Shown here one piece after another: positions 1 to 8,286 of a DNA stretch of 64,000 nucleotides; position 1 is the stretch's first letter, and the number at the start of each line of letters is the position of its first letter. The DNA comes from Variovorax sp. Sphag1AA. GTDB lineage: Bacteria > Pseudomonadota > Gammaproteobacteria > Burkholderiales > Burkholderiaceae_C. Both the position numbers and the translations under genes were made by a program. The stretch covers positions 620,001-684,000 of the forward strand of contig NZ_JACHYC010000003.1 in the NCBI RefSeq assembly GCF_014192575.1, in the 5' to 3' direction. Under the pieces are notes generated by a model. It did not search any database, was not told where the DNA came from, and saw nothing but the letters and a program-made list of their open reading frames with translations.

Positions 1-1301
1 TAGCGGCCGAAATCGCGGCCGGCTTCCAGCTCTTCGGCGGTCATCACCTTGCCCCGGTCGTAGGCGCGGCTGTCGTCCCATGCAAAGGGCTCGCAGAGGC
101 GCTGGTTCATGCCGATGTCGAGATCAGTCATCACGAACACCGGTGTCTGCAGCCGGTCCGCAAGGTCGAGCGCGGCGGCCGCATGCTCGAAGCACTCGTG
201 CGGGTCTTCGGGGAACAGCAGCACGTGCTTGGTGTCGCCGTGCGATGCATAGGCGCACGCGAGGATGTCGGCCTGCTGCGTGCGCGTGGGCATGCCGGTC
301 GAAGGTCCGCCACGCTGCACGTTGATGAGCGTGACCGGGATCTCCGCGAAGTATGCAAGCCCGATGAACTCGCTCATCAGCGAGATCCCCGGTCCCGAGG
401 TCGCAGTGAAGGCACGCGCGCCGTTCCACCCTGCCCCGACCACCATGCCGATCGAAGCGATCTCGTCCTCCGCCTGCACGATCGCGAAGCGCTGCTGGCC
501 GGTCGCGGAATCGACGCGGAACTTAGAGCAGTACTTCTGGAAGGCCTCCGCCACCGATGACGAGGGCGTGATCGGATACCACGCGGCCACCGTCGCGCCG
601 CCATACACGCAACCCAGTGCTGCGGCGCTGTTGCCGTCCACGAAGATGTGGTTGCCGACCTTGTCCGCACGCCGCACCTTGAGTCCGATGGGTTCGCGCA
701 GGTGCTCGCGCGCGAAGTCGCATCCCAGATGCAGCGCCTGCACGTTCGAAGCGAGCAGCCTTTCCTTGCCCTTGTACTGCTCGCCGAAGAGCTTCTCGAC
801 CACCTCGGGCTCGATGCCCAGCAGGATCGCGAGCGCCCCCACATAGACGATGTTCTTGAAGAGCTGCCGCTGGCGCGGGTCCTGGTAGACCGCGTTGCAG
901 ATCTCCGTCAGCGGCATGCCGATGACGCGAATGTCGTCGCGGAACTTCGATGGCGGCAACGCACGCGTGCTGTCGTAGAAGAGGTAGCCGCCCGGCTCCA
1001 GCTCGGCCACGTCGGCATCCCAGGTCTGCGGGTTCATCGCGACCATCATGTCGGTGCCGCCGCGCCGGCCGAGGTGGCCCGCCTCGGTCACGCGCACTTC
1101 GTACCAGGTCGGCAGGCCCTGGATGTTGCTCGGGAAGATGTTGCGCGGGCTCACCGGCACGCCCATGCGCAGGATGGCCTTGGCGAACAGTTCGTTGGCC
1201 GATGCCGAGCCCGATCCGTTGACGTTCGCGAACTTGATGACGAAATCGTTGACGGCCTCGATCTGCCGCACGATGCCCTTGGGTGGCAATGTGGCGCTCA
1301 T
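1..1301 (-). CDS. korA: 2-oxoacid:acceptor oxidoreductase, alpha subunit with fused gamma domain (3' end cut by window edge)
   Basis: About 433 codons are visible from an ATG at 1301; the stop lies beyond base 1. The N-terminal ~190 residues look like the gamma (POR catalytic) domain. They are followed by the pyrimidine-binding alpha domain with a T-S-G-P-G-I-S-L-M-S-E block and D-L-D-I-G-M-N-Q-R, both typical of KorA/2-oxoglutarate:ferredoxin oxidoreductases. The family oxidatively decarboxylates 2-oxoacids with CoA and thiamine diphosphate, passing electrons to an Fe-S acceptor. The beta subunit should follow outside the window. The start overlaps the stop of the upstream flavoprotein by 4 bp (ATGA), so the two are translationally coupled. 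The substrate (2-oxoglutarate or another oxoacid) cannot be decided from what is visible. Confidence 0.85.
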   Translation of the reverse strand, partial: MSATLPPKGIVRQIEAVNDFVIKFANVNGSGSASANELFAKAILRMGVPVSPRNIFPSNIQGLPTWYEVRVTEAGHLGRRGGTDMMVAMNPQTWDADVAELEPGGYLFYDSTRALPPSKFRDDIRVIGMPLTEICNAVYQDPRQRQLFKNIVYVGALAILLGIEPEVVEKLFGEQYKGKERLLASNVQALHLGCDFAREHLREPIGLKVRRADKVGNHIFVDGNSAAALGCVYGGATVAAWYPITPSSSVAEAFQKYCSKFRVDSATGQQRFAIVQAEDEIASIGMVVGAGWNGARAFTATSGPGISLMSEFIGLAYFAEIPVTLINVQRGGPSTGMPTRTQQADILACAYASHGDTKHVLLFPEDPHECFEHAAAALDLADRLQTPVFVMTDLDIGMNQRLCEPFAWDDSRAYDRGKVMTAEELEAGRDFGR

Positions 1302-3127
1302 GCGGGCACCCCCTCCGGCGCGACGCGCTTCTCGCGCGCGTTCGGGCCAGCGGGCGTGGTCTTCAGAAGGAACTTCTGCATGTCCCAGGCACCGGTCGGG
1401 CAACGTTCGGCGCACAGGCCGCAGTGCAGGCACACGTCCTCGTCCTTGACCATCACGCGGCCGGTCTTGAGTCCACCCGACACATACAGGTCCTGCGCAA
1501 GGTTAAGTGCCGGCGCCTTCAGGCGCTCACGCAGATCGGCCTCGTCGCCATTGGTGGTGAAGCTGATGCAGTCCATCGGGCAGATGTCCACGCAGGCATC
1601 GCATTCAATGCAGGCGGTCTCCGTGAACACGGTCTGCACGTCGCAGTTGAGGCAGCGCTGCGCTTCCTTGAAGGCGGTGGCCGCATCGAAGCCCAGTTCC
1701 ACCTCCACGCGGATGCTGGCGAGTGCCTTCTCGGCCTTTTCCCACGGAACCTTGTAGCGCAGGTCGTTCGATGTGTCGTTGTCGTAGCTCCACTCGTGGA
1801 TGCCCATCTTCTGCGAGATGAGGTTGGTCATCGGCGGCGGACGATTCGTCACCGGCTCGCCGTGCAGCAACTTGTCGATCGACACGGCTGCCTCGTGCCC
1901 ATGCGCGACGGCTTCGATGATGTTCTTCGGGCCGAAGGCCGCGTCACCGCCGAAGAAGACGTTCGGCAATGTCGACTGGAAGCTGCTCTTATCCAGCTTC
2001 GGCAGGCCCCACTTGTCGAAGTCGATACCGCAGTCGCGCTCGATCCACGGAAACGAGTTCTCCTGCCCCACCGCCACCAGCACTTCGTCGCATTCGAAGA
2101 AGGCATCGGGCTGACCCGTGGCGACCAGCTTGCGGTTGCCCTGATCGTCGTACTCGGCGCGCACGATCTCGAAGCGCATGCCGGTGAGCTTGCCGTTCTC
2201 GTGCACGAATTCCTTCGGCACGTGGTAGTTGATGATCGGTATGCCCTCGTGCTGCGCGTCTTCCTTCTCCCACGGCGAAGCCTTCATCTCCTCGAAGCCG
2301 CTTCGCACGATGACCTTCACATCGGAGCCGCCGAGACGGCGCGCGGACCGGCAGCAGTCCATCGCCGTGTTGCCACCGCCGAGCACGATCACACGCTTGC
2401 CGATGCTCGTGATGTGGCCGAACGAGACGGAGGCCAGCCAGTCGATGCCGATGTGGATGCGCTCCGCCGCTTCCTTGCGCCCGGGCACGTCGAGGTCGCG
2501 TCCGCGCGGTGCGCCGCAACCGACGAAGACCGCGTCCCACCCTTGCGCCATCAGCGACTTCATCGACTCGATGCGCTCGCCGGCGCGGAAGGTCACGCCG
2601 AGGTCGAGGATGTAGCCGGTCTCCTCGTCGATCACCGATTCGGGCAGGCGGAAGCGCGGGATCTGCGTGCGGATGAAGCCGCCCGCCTTGGGCTCGCCAT
2701 CGAACACCGTGACCTCATAGCCGAGCGGCGCGAGATCTCGCGCGACGGTCAGCGAAGCCGGCCCGGCCCCAACACAGACAACGCGCTTGCCGTTGCGCGG
2801 CTCGACCTTGGGCATGCGCGCGCGCACGTCGTTCTTCATGTCGGCCGTCACGCGCTTGAGCCGGCAGATGGCCACCGGCTCTGGGTCTTTCGCATTACTT
2901 TCCTCGACACGCCCTCGCCTGCACGCGGGCTCGCAGGGCCTGTCGCAGGTGCGGCCGAGGATGCCGGGGAAGACGTTGGAGGCCCAGTTGATCATGTAGG
3001 CGTCGTCATAGCGACGCTGGGCGATCAACCGTATGTATTCGGGGACGGGGGTGTGCGCGGGACAGGCGTACTGGCAATCGACGACCTTGTGGAAATAGGC
3101 CGGGTTGGCAATGTTGGTTCGCTGCAA
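1298..3127 (-). CDS. GltD-like FAD/NAD(P)-dependent oxidoreductase with N- and C-terminal Fe-S clusters
   Basis: 609 aa. The N-terminal region has the Cys pattern of the glutamate-synthase small-subunit family (C18, C22, C61, C65, C69). An FAD-binding G-A-G-P-A-S motif lies near 120-125 and an NAD(P)-binding G-G-G-N-T-A-M-D near 250. Two ferredoxin-type 4Fe-4S motifs near the C-terminus read CIECDACVDICP and CLHCGLCAERCP. The only upstream start is TTG at 3127, and it has an AGGAGA Shine-Dalgarno 6 nt before it. It overlaps the oxoacid oxidoreductase alpha subunit by 4 bp and probably serves as its electron-transfer partner, linking oxidation of the oxoacid to NAD(P). The NADP-linked 2-oxoglutarate oxidoreductase of Azoarcus evansii is the precedent for such an extra flavoprotein subunit. 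The role assignment is an inference. Confidence 0.85.
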   Translation of the reverse strand: MQRTNIANPAYFHKVVDCQYACPAHTPVPEYIRLIAQRRYDDAYMINWASNVFPGILGRTCDRPCEPACRRGRVEESNAKDPEPVAICRLKRVTADMKNDVRARMPKVEPRNGKRVVCVGAGPASLTVARDLAPLGYEVTVFDGEPKAGGFIRTQIPRFRLPESVIDEETGYILDLGVTFRAGERIESMKSLMAQGWDAVFVGCGAPRGRDLDVPGRKEAAERIHIGIDWLASVSFGHITSIGKRVIVLGGGNTAMDCCRSARRLGGSDVKVIVRSGFEEMKASPWEKEDAQHEGIPIINYHVPKEFVHENGKLTGMRFEIVRAEYDDQGNRKLVATGQPDAFFECDEVLVAVGQENSFPWIERDCGIDFDKWGLPKLDKSSFQSTLPNVFFGGDAAFGPKNIIEAVAHGHEAAVSIDKLLHGEPVTNRPPPMTNLISQKMGIHEWSYDNDTSNDLRYKVPWEKAEKALASIRVEVELGFDAATAFKEAQRCLNCDVQTVFTETACIECDACVDICPMDCISFTTNGDEADLRERLKAPALNLAQDLYVSGGLKTGRVMVKDEDVCLHCGLCAERCPTGAWDMQKFLLKTTPAGPNAREKRVAPEGVPA

Positions 3128-3278
3128 TGCGGTCTCCTGGATGCCGCCCGTTGCCCTGGGGGGAAGGCTTCACGGGTCTGGCGCCAGTATGCGCCGCGCA
3201 CGTCCGGGCGCAACCTTGGTGGAATCCCGCAGCAAAGCGGCCGCTAATGCCCGCCTAAGTACCTGCGTGCTACATGCA

Positions 3279-3533
3279 CTACATGCATGAGCACGAAGCG
3301 GGCTTGACACACGAAGGCGCCGCGCTCGCCGTCTCTGCCGCGTTGGTGCCGCCGATGCACAGCGCCTGCTTGCCCACCGGGCACCCGGTCTCGCAGCTCG
3401 CACATGCACCCGCGGCCGGCGCCGTGCAGCGCGGACCTTCGATGTGGTTCTTCAGCAGGACCAGGTCGGACTGGGTTGTCGAGCACGCGCACAAGGTCAG
3501 CGCGGCGAGCACGGACAGCAGGGACAGCTTCAT
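3279..3533 (-). CDS. Small Cys-rich putative lipoprotein
   Basis: 84 aa, beginning with a short positively charged start and a hydrophobic stretch that ends in a lipobox-like L-C-A-C (C17 as candidate lipidation site), so probably an exported lipoprotein. It holds ten cysteines (15, 17, 36, 44, 47, 51, 59, 75, 81, 83) and ends in C-S-C-M. The spacing C44-x2-C47-x3-C51 could bind a metal or form disulfides. The ATG overlaps the P450 stop codon as ATGA, so it is translationally coupled to that gene. I do not recognise the family and assign no function. Confidence 0.6.
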   Translation of the reverse strand: MKLSLLSVLAALTLCACSTTQSDLVLLKNHIEGPRCTAPAAGACASCETGCPVGKQALCIGGTNAAETASAAPSCVKPASCSCM

Positions 3534-5029
3534 TCGGGGGCCCTTTCGATCGAATCCCTGGCGGCGTCCAGTCCGGTCGCACGCTCGCGCAGACGCATCC
3601 GGAGCCCCACCGGGGTCATGGTGAATGCAAGCAGTTCGCGTGTCGGCCGGTGGTCCGGCGTGTCGACGGACACGATGTCGAATCGACTCAGCAGTACCGC
3701 CATCGCCATCTTCATTTCGAGCAGCGCAAGGTAGCGGCCCGGGCAGATGCGGGGGCCTGCACCGAAGGGCATCGAGGTGCGCTTTGCCGTACTGCTCATG
3801 GCGTCCGGTTCGTCCGCAAGCCAACGCGAAGGCGCGAAGGTGGCGGCATTCGGCACGTGGTCGTCGCTCACGCTGTCGCGGCGCATCAGCGTGGCAATGA
3901 CCACACCTGCCGGCACTTCGACATCACCCACCACCGTGTCGCGCGCGGCCTGCACGAAGATGAGCGGCGCGACCGGCTTGAGGCGCATGGTCTCCAGTGC
4001 GCAGGCCTCGATGAAGTCGAGATCGCCCACCTGGGCAAAGTCGGGCAACTGCCCATCCGGCAGCACGCGCCGGACCTCCTCGGTGGCGCGGGCCAGTTCG
4101 GCCGGGTGGCGCCACAACAGATCGATCATCCACGCGATGGTGTTGGCGGTCGTGTCCTCGCCCGCGAGCAGCATGGTCATCACGTTGCCGGCCACCTGGG
4201 TGTCGCTGATGCCACTCTCGGGTTGGTCCGCCGCGGCGATCATCGCCTCGAGCAGATTGCGTGGATTCGTGCGCCGGTCCGGTTCGGCCTCCATCCGCTG
4301 CCGCGCCTCGGCGACGAAGCGGTCGACGGCCTCGTTGACTGCGATCACGCCACGCTTGAGCGCGCGGTCGCTCGCTGTCGGGAACACGCGCCAGGTCGGG
4401 AACGGCGCGAGCACGCGGCGCAGCAATGCGGGGAATATCTTGTCGAGATGCTGCTGGATGACGTCCGCGCCGGACTCCAGCGTATTGACCTCCGCACCGA
4501 AAGCCAGCCCCGCGATGGTGTCGACGGTGTAGCGCATCAGATCGGCCTGCAGGTCGATGGCACGGCCTTCGCGCGCCGCCGCGGCCCAGCGGCCGCCAAG
4601 CCGATCGGCGACCTTGCTCAGCGACGGGAAGTACGCCTTGACATGTGCAGGATCGAAGCCCGCCATCACCATGCGCCGCTGTCGCCGCCAGTCGTCGCCG
4701 TTGGCGCCGAACAGGCCGGGTTTGAGGCCCATCTCCTTCGCGACGGCTTCGAGGCGGCTGGTGCGGCTGAACCCCTCGGGCCGGTCGCGCAGGGCCGCCG
4801 CGATCGCCTGGTGCTCGCCGACGACGAGCATCGGCCGCTTGCCGAACTTCACCTTGAAATACGGCCCGTAGGCCGCGCACCAGTCCTCGAGCTGGCGATG
4901 CATGCGCTGGGGCTCGATCTGCAGTAGGTTGCCGAGCACCGGGATGCCGCGCGGCCCCGGCAGTTCTTCGATACGGCGCGAAGCCTTCGGCGGCGAATGG
5001 ATGGATTTCTCGACAGCGGACGTTTCCAT
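3530..5029 (-). CDS. Cytochrome P450
   Basis: 499 aa, a heme-thiolate monooxygenase of the class found in bacteria with long (about 450-500 aa) CYPs. Visible hallmarks are a proline-rich N-terminus (L-P-G-P-R-G-I-P), the I-helix oxygen-activation motif A-G-E-D-T-T (289-294), E-x-x-R (E346 to R349) and the heme loop F-G-A-G-P-R-I-C-P-G-R with axial Cys429. The start at 5029 was chosen because the recognisable N-terminal region begins directly after it; the frame is open further upstream. No ferredoxin or reductase partner is adjacent. Downstream is a coupled Cys-rich lipoprotein and upstream a methyltransferase, so a tailoring role on a small molecule is possible. The substrate is unknown. Confidence 0.9.
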   Translation of the reverse strand: METSAVEKSIHSPPKASRRIEELPGPRGIPVLGNLLQIEPQRMHRQLEDWCAAYGPYFKVKFGKRPMLVVGEHQAIAAALRDRPEGFSRTSRLEAVAKEMGLKPGLFGANGDDWRRQRRMVMAGFDPAHVKAYFPSLSKVADRLGGRWAAAAREGRAIDLQADLMRYTVDTIAGLAFGAEVNTLESGADVIQQHLDKIFPALLRRVLAPFPTWRVFPTASDRALKRGVIAVNEAVDRFVAEARQRMEAEPDRRTNPRNLLEAMIAAADQPESGISDTQVAGNVMTMLLAGEDTTANTIAWMIDLLWRHPAELARATEEVRRVLPDGQLPDFAQVGDLDFIEACALETMRLKPVAPLIFVQAARDTVVGDVEVPAGVVIATLMRRDSVSDDHVPNAATFAPSRWLADEPDAMSSTAKRTSMPFGAGPRICPGRYLALLEMKMAMAVLLSRFDIVSVDTPDHRPTRELLAFTMTPVGLRMRLRERATGLDAARDSIERAPE

Positions 5030-5088
5030 GGGCGGGTTCCAGCAGTGCACCAGTGCCCGGCGAGAATCCACCGGGCCGCACCCGCCTG

Positions 5089-5904
5089 TCAAGCGATGGC
5101 CGGCTTGCGGTGGCGCGCCCTGCGCTTGCTCGCGCGGATATGCAACGACAGCGGCGCGACCCGGGTGTCGTCGACCACGGCATCCGCGTGTCTCGAACCG
5201 GTGCCCGCGGTGGGCTCCCCGATCTTGTCGATGCTGAGGCCCGCGCCGATCACGATGTCGAACCACTGGCTCAGCGTGCGGTGGAAGATGGGCGTCTGGA
5301 AAGGCGCGACCTGCTCGCGCTCCTTGGCCTTCAGCGTCGAGAACCACCACGTGTCGACGCGCCCTTCGGTCGATTCGAAGTAGCCGCCGATCTCGATCGC
5401 CTTCGCCCTGCCGTTCGCGTCGCGCACCACCTCGCGGTGCGGCGGTGCGAAGCACGGATGCAGGATCGAGAACTGCAGGAAGCCACCGGGCCGCAGCACG
5501 CGGCTCGCTTCGTGCAGGGCGCGCACCGGGTCCGGCATGTCCATCAGCGACATGAAGGCCGTCACGAAATCGAAGGAGCACGAGGCAAAGGGCAGCGCCA
5601 TGCCGTCGCCGACGCGGTAGTCGATGCCCAGCGGCGCGGCCTCTTCGACATCGCGCGCATTGCGCACGAAGGTCGGCGCGATGTCGACGGCGGCCATCCG
5701 CGCGCCGAGCCGTGCGAGCTGACGCGTGTTGCTCCCCTCGCCGCAGCCCACGTCGAGCCCCGACAGGCCCGCCACGGGCGGCAGCATGCCGAAGAAGGCC
5801 GGACTGTTGAGCATGTCGCGGAACACATCCACACCCAGCCTAGCAAGGCGTGTCCATGCGTCCGCGTTGGCCTCCCAGAAATTAGCGACGTCGTTTGAAT
5901 TCAT
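5089..5904 (-). CDS. Class I SAM-dependent methyltransferase
   Basis: 271 aa. Motif I G-L-D-V-G-C-G-E-G-S (49-58) begins a Rossmann-like SAM-binding fold. It is followed by an acidic strand end (A-V-D-I-A-P) and the V-L-R-P-G-G motif of the Methyltransf_11 family. The start at 5904 (ATG) gives the usual length; longer in-frame extensions carry no family similarity. It lies 60 bp upstream of the P450 on the same strand, suggesting they may be co-transcribed. The family methylates small molecules such as quinone precursors or natural products; the acceptor cannot be predicted. Confidence 0.8.
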   Translation of the reverse strand: MNSNDVANFWEANADAWTRLARLGVDVFRDMLNSPAFFGMLPPVAGLSGLDVGCGEGSNTRQLARLGARMAAVDIAPTFVRNARDVEEAAPLGIDYRVGDGMALPFASCSFDFVTAFMSLMDMPDPVRALHEASRVLRPGGFLQFSILHPCFAPPHREVVRDANGRAKAIEIGGYFESTEGRVDTWWFSTLKAKEREQVAPFQTPIFHRTLSQWFDIVIGAGLSIDKIGEPTAGTGSRHADAVVDDTRVAPLSLHIRASKRRARHRKPAIA

Positions 5905-5932
5905 GGCTCGTGCCGCGATTTGGAGACACGCG

Positions 5933-5955
5933 CTGCAGTGCGTCATCCACTGCAG
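5933..5955. repeat. Perfect inverted repeat between aroF-type gene and methyltransferase
   Basis: CTGCAGTG (5933-5940) and CACTGCAG (5948-5955) are perfect 8-bp arms around a 7-base loop. It sits in the short gap after the class II DAHP synthase stop. There is no following T-run on either strand, so an intrinsic terminator is unlikely; an mRNA-stabilising hairpin or protein site is possible. Confidence 0.5.
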
Positions 5956-5965
5956 GGAGGAGGCG

Positions 5966-7321
5966 TCAGCGCCCGCGTGACCGGAGCACATCGGCGACGA
6001 GGAATGCCAACTCCAGGCTTTGCGATCCGTTGAGCCGCGGGTCGCATGCCGTGCGATAGCGTTCCGCCAGCCCTTCATCCCCAAGGGCCTGCGCACCTCC
6101 GCGGCATTCGGTGACGTCCTGCCCCGTCATTTCGAAGTGAAGACCGCCGGGATAGGTCCCCTCCTGCCGGTGCGCCGCAAAGAAGCCGCGAACTTCATCG
6201 AGGATGCGCCCGAAGTCGCGCGTCTTGTAGCCGTTCGACGAGGTCACGGTGTTGCCGTGCATCGGGTCGCAACACCACACGGGCGTACGGCCCGCGTCCC
6301 GCACCGCGCTCAGCAATGGCGGGAGCGCATCGGCCACCTTGTCGCTGCCCATGCGCGCGATCAGGACGATGCGACCGGGTTCGTGGTTTGGATCCAGGCG
6401 ATCCAAAAGGGCCAGCACGTCTTCCGGCCGGGCGGCCGGTCCCAGCTTGACGCCGACGGCGTTGTCGATGCCGCGCAGGTATTCCACGTGCGCACCCTCG
6501 ATGCCTCGCGTGCGCTCGCCCAGCCAGAGCATGTGCGCCGATGCACCATAGGATCGATCGCAGCTTTCATCGTGGCGCGTCAGCGCTTCCTCGTAGTGCA
6601 GATGCAGCGCCTCATGCGAGGTGTAGAACTCCACAGCATGCAGTTGAGGCGCCTTCGCCGCGTCGAACCCGCAAGCCTCCATGAACGCCAGGGACTGATC
6701 GATGCGATCTGCCAGTTCTTCGAAGCGTTCGCCCTGCGGGCTGCGCCGGACGAAATCCGCCGTCCAGCCATGCACCCGATGCAGGTCCGCGAAGCCGCCT
6801 TGCGCCAGGGCACGCAGCAGGTTGAGCGTGGCCGCCGAGTGGGAGTAAGCCGTCAGGAGCCGTTGCGGATCAGGCGTTCGCACATCGGCGCTGAATTCCG
6901 CGCCGTTAATGATGTCGCCGCGGTAGGAAGGCAGCGTTACGCCTTGTGCGGTCTCGGTATCCGAGGACCGCGGCTTCGCAAACTGCCCTGCGATACGCCC
7001 GACCTTGATGACTGGACAGGACGCCGCATAGGTAAGCACGACCGCCATCTGGAGGATCACGCGGAATGTCGATTCCACGGGCATCTGCCCCAGTTCATCG
7101 AAGCTTTCCGCGCAGTCTCCGCCTTGCAGCAGGAATGCTTCGCCACGGGAAACGGCCGCAAGCCGCGCCTTGAGCTGCGTGATCTCTCCCGGAAAGATCA
7201 GGGGAGGCAGGGACGACAGCCGGCCTTCCACTGCCTGCAGTGCGCCGGCATCAGGGTAGGCAGGCAGCTGCAGCGCCTTGCGCTCGCGCCAGGAGGATGG
7301 TGACCAATGTTGCACGGCCAC
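5966..7321 (-). CDS. Class II 3-deoxy-7-phosphoheptulonate (DAHP) synthase
   Basis: 451 aa, normal for plant-type (class II) DAHP synthase, the first enzyme of the shikimate pathway (phosphoenolpyruvate plus erythrose 4-phosphate). Visible family blocks are L-L-Q-G-G-D-C-A-E-S-F (64-74), K-V-G-R-I-A-G-Q-F-A-K-P-R (from ~106), Y-R-G-D-I-I-N, the T-S-H-E-A-L region, W-L-G-E-R-T-R and D-P-M-H-G-N-T near the C-terminus. The start taken is GTG at 7321; a second in-frame GTG two codons later is equally possible. Class II enzymes in proteobacteria are often dedicated to secondary aromatic metabolism, but this one sits next to phenylalanine and tyrosine catabolism. Confidence 0.9.
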   Translation of the reverse strand: MAVQHWSPSSWRERKALQLPAYPDAGALQAVEGRLSSLPPLIFPGEITQLKARLAAVSRGEAFLLQGGDCAESFDELGQMPVESTFRVILQMAVVLTYAASCPVIKVGRIAGQFAKPRSSDTETAQGVTLPSYRGDIINGAEFSADVRTPDPQRLLTAYSHSAATLNLLRALAQGGFADLHRVHGWTADFVRRSPQGERFEELADRIDQSLAFMEACGFDAAKAPQLHAVEFYTSHEALHLHYEEALTRHDESCDRSYGASAHMLWLGERTRGIEGAHVEYLRGIDNAVGVKLGPAARPEDVLALLDRLDPNHEPGRIVLIARMGSDKVADALPPLLSAVRDAGRTPVWCCDPMHGNTVTSSNGYKTRDFGRILDEVRGFFAAHRQEGTYPGGLHFEMTGQDVTECRGGAQALGDEGLAERYRTACDPRLNGSQSLELAFLVADVLRSRGR

Positions 7322-7343
7322 GATGCTAGACCTGTCGCCGGCT

Positions 7344-8252
7344 TCAGGCCATCCCGCGCGCGGCCTCAGGACGCTTGGCGGCGTGGTATCGGCCCGTTCC
7401 CCGCGTCACGACGGTGTCGGTGGCAAGCACCGTCCCCGCCTCGTATTCCGGCGAGCCTGCCAGGCGCTCGTAGAGCGGAGCGAAATCGATGTGGGCCAGT
7501 TCCAGCAGCTCATCGAGGTGACCCAGCACGAAGTAGGTCTCCTGGAAGTCGTCGATGCGGTAGCGCGTCTGCATCACCCGCTCGAGCTCGAAGCGGATGC
7601 GGTTCGGAGAGTCGTCCTCGACGGCAAAGCGGGTCTCGCTGGCCGAGGATGCGATACCGGCGCCGTAGATCCGCAGGCCGTCGGGTTGCTGGACCAGTCC
7701 GAACTCGACCGTGTACCAATAGACCCGCGCCAGCTTCTCCAGCACTCCCAGCCGCTTGGCGCGCAGCCCGCCTTCGCCGTAGGCCTGGATGTAGTCCGCG
7801 ATCACCGGGTTCACCAGCATCGGCACATGGCCGAAGACGTCGTGGAAGACGTCGGGCTCTTCGAGGTAGTCCAGCTCATGCGGCTTGCGGATGAAATGGC
7901 CCGCCGGAAAGCGACGATTGGCCAGGTGCTCGAAGAACACATCGTCCGGGACGAGCCCCGGCACGGCCACGACCTCCCAGCCGGTGCGTTTCCTCAGGAC
8001 CTTGGACATCTGCTCGAAATCGGGAATCTGCTCGGGCCCGATCGGCAAGTCCTGCATGCCACGGATGAACTCGTCGCATGCACGTCCCGGCAGCAGCTTC
8101 GACTGCCGCTCGAAGAGCGTGCGCCAGACGGCGTGCTCTTCGCTCGTGTAGTTCGACCATCCCTGGTCGATCGTCCAGTCAGGCCGCGCGGGCGCATGCA
8201 TCTCGCCGGCGGCAAGGCCGTGCCTGGCTGATTCCTTGAGCTGTTGCAGCAT
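7344..8252 (-). CDS. phhA: Phenylalanine 4-monooxygenase
   Basis: 302 aa, the length of bacterial monomeric phenylalanine hydroxylases. It converts phenylalanine to tyrosine with tetrahydropterin, O2 and ferrous iron. The iron facial triad is visible: H137 and H142 in F-H-D-V-F-G-H, and E183 in Y-W-Y-T-V-E-F-G. The ATG at 8252 was preferred over an in-frame TTG four codons earlier (8264); neither has a strong ribosome site. It lies 34 bp downstream of hpd on the same strand, so the two probably form an operon for breakdown of phenylalanine and tyrosine towards homogentisate. No pterin recycling gene (phhB) is adjacent. Confidence 0.95.
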   Translation of the reverse strand: MLQQLKESARHGLAAGEMHAPARPDWTIDQGWSNYTSEEHAVWRTLFERQSKLLPGRACDEFIRGMQDLPIGPEQIPDFEQMSKVLRKRTGWEVVAVPGLVPDDVFFEHLANRRFPAGHFIRKPHELDYLEEPDVFHDVFGHVPMLVNPVIADYIQAYGEGGLRAKRLGVLEKLARVYWYTVEFGLVQQPDGLRIYGAGIASSASETRFAVEDDSPNRIRFELERVMQTRYRIDDFQETYFVLGHLDELLELAHIDFAPLYERLAGSPEYEAGTVLATDTVVTRGTGRYHAAKRPEAARGMA

Positions 8253-8286
8253 GGTGCGATCCAATCAAGCGGGCCAGGGCCCTGGC

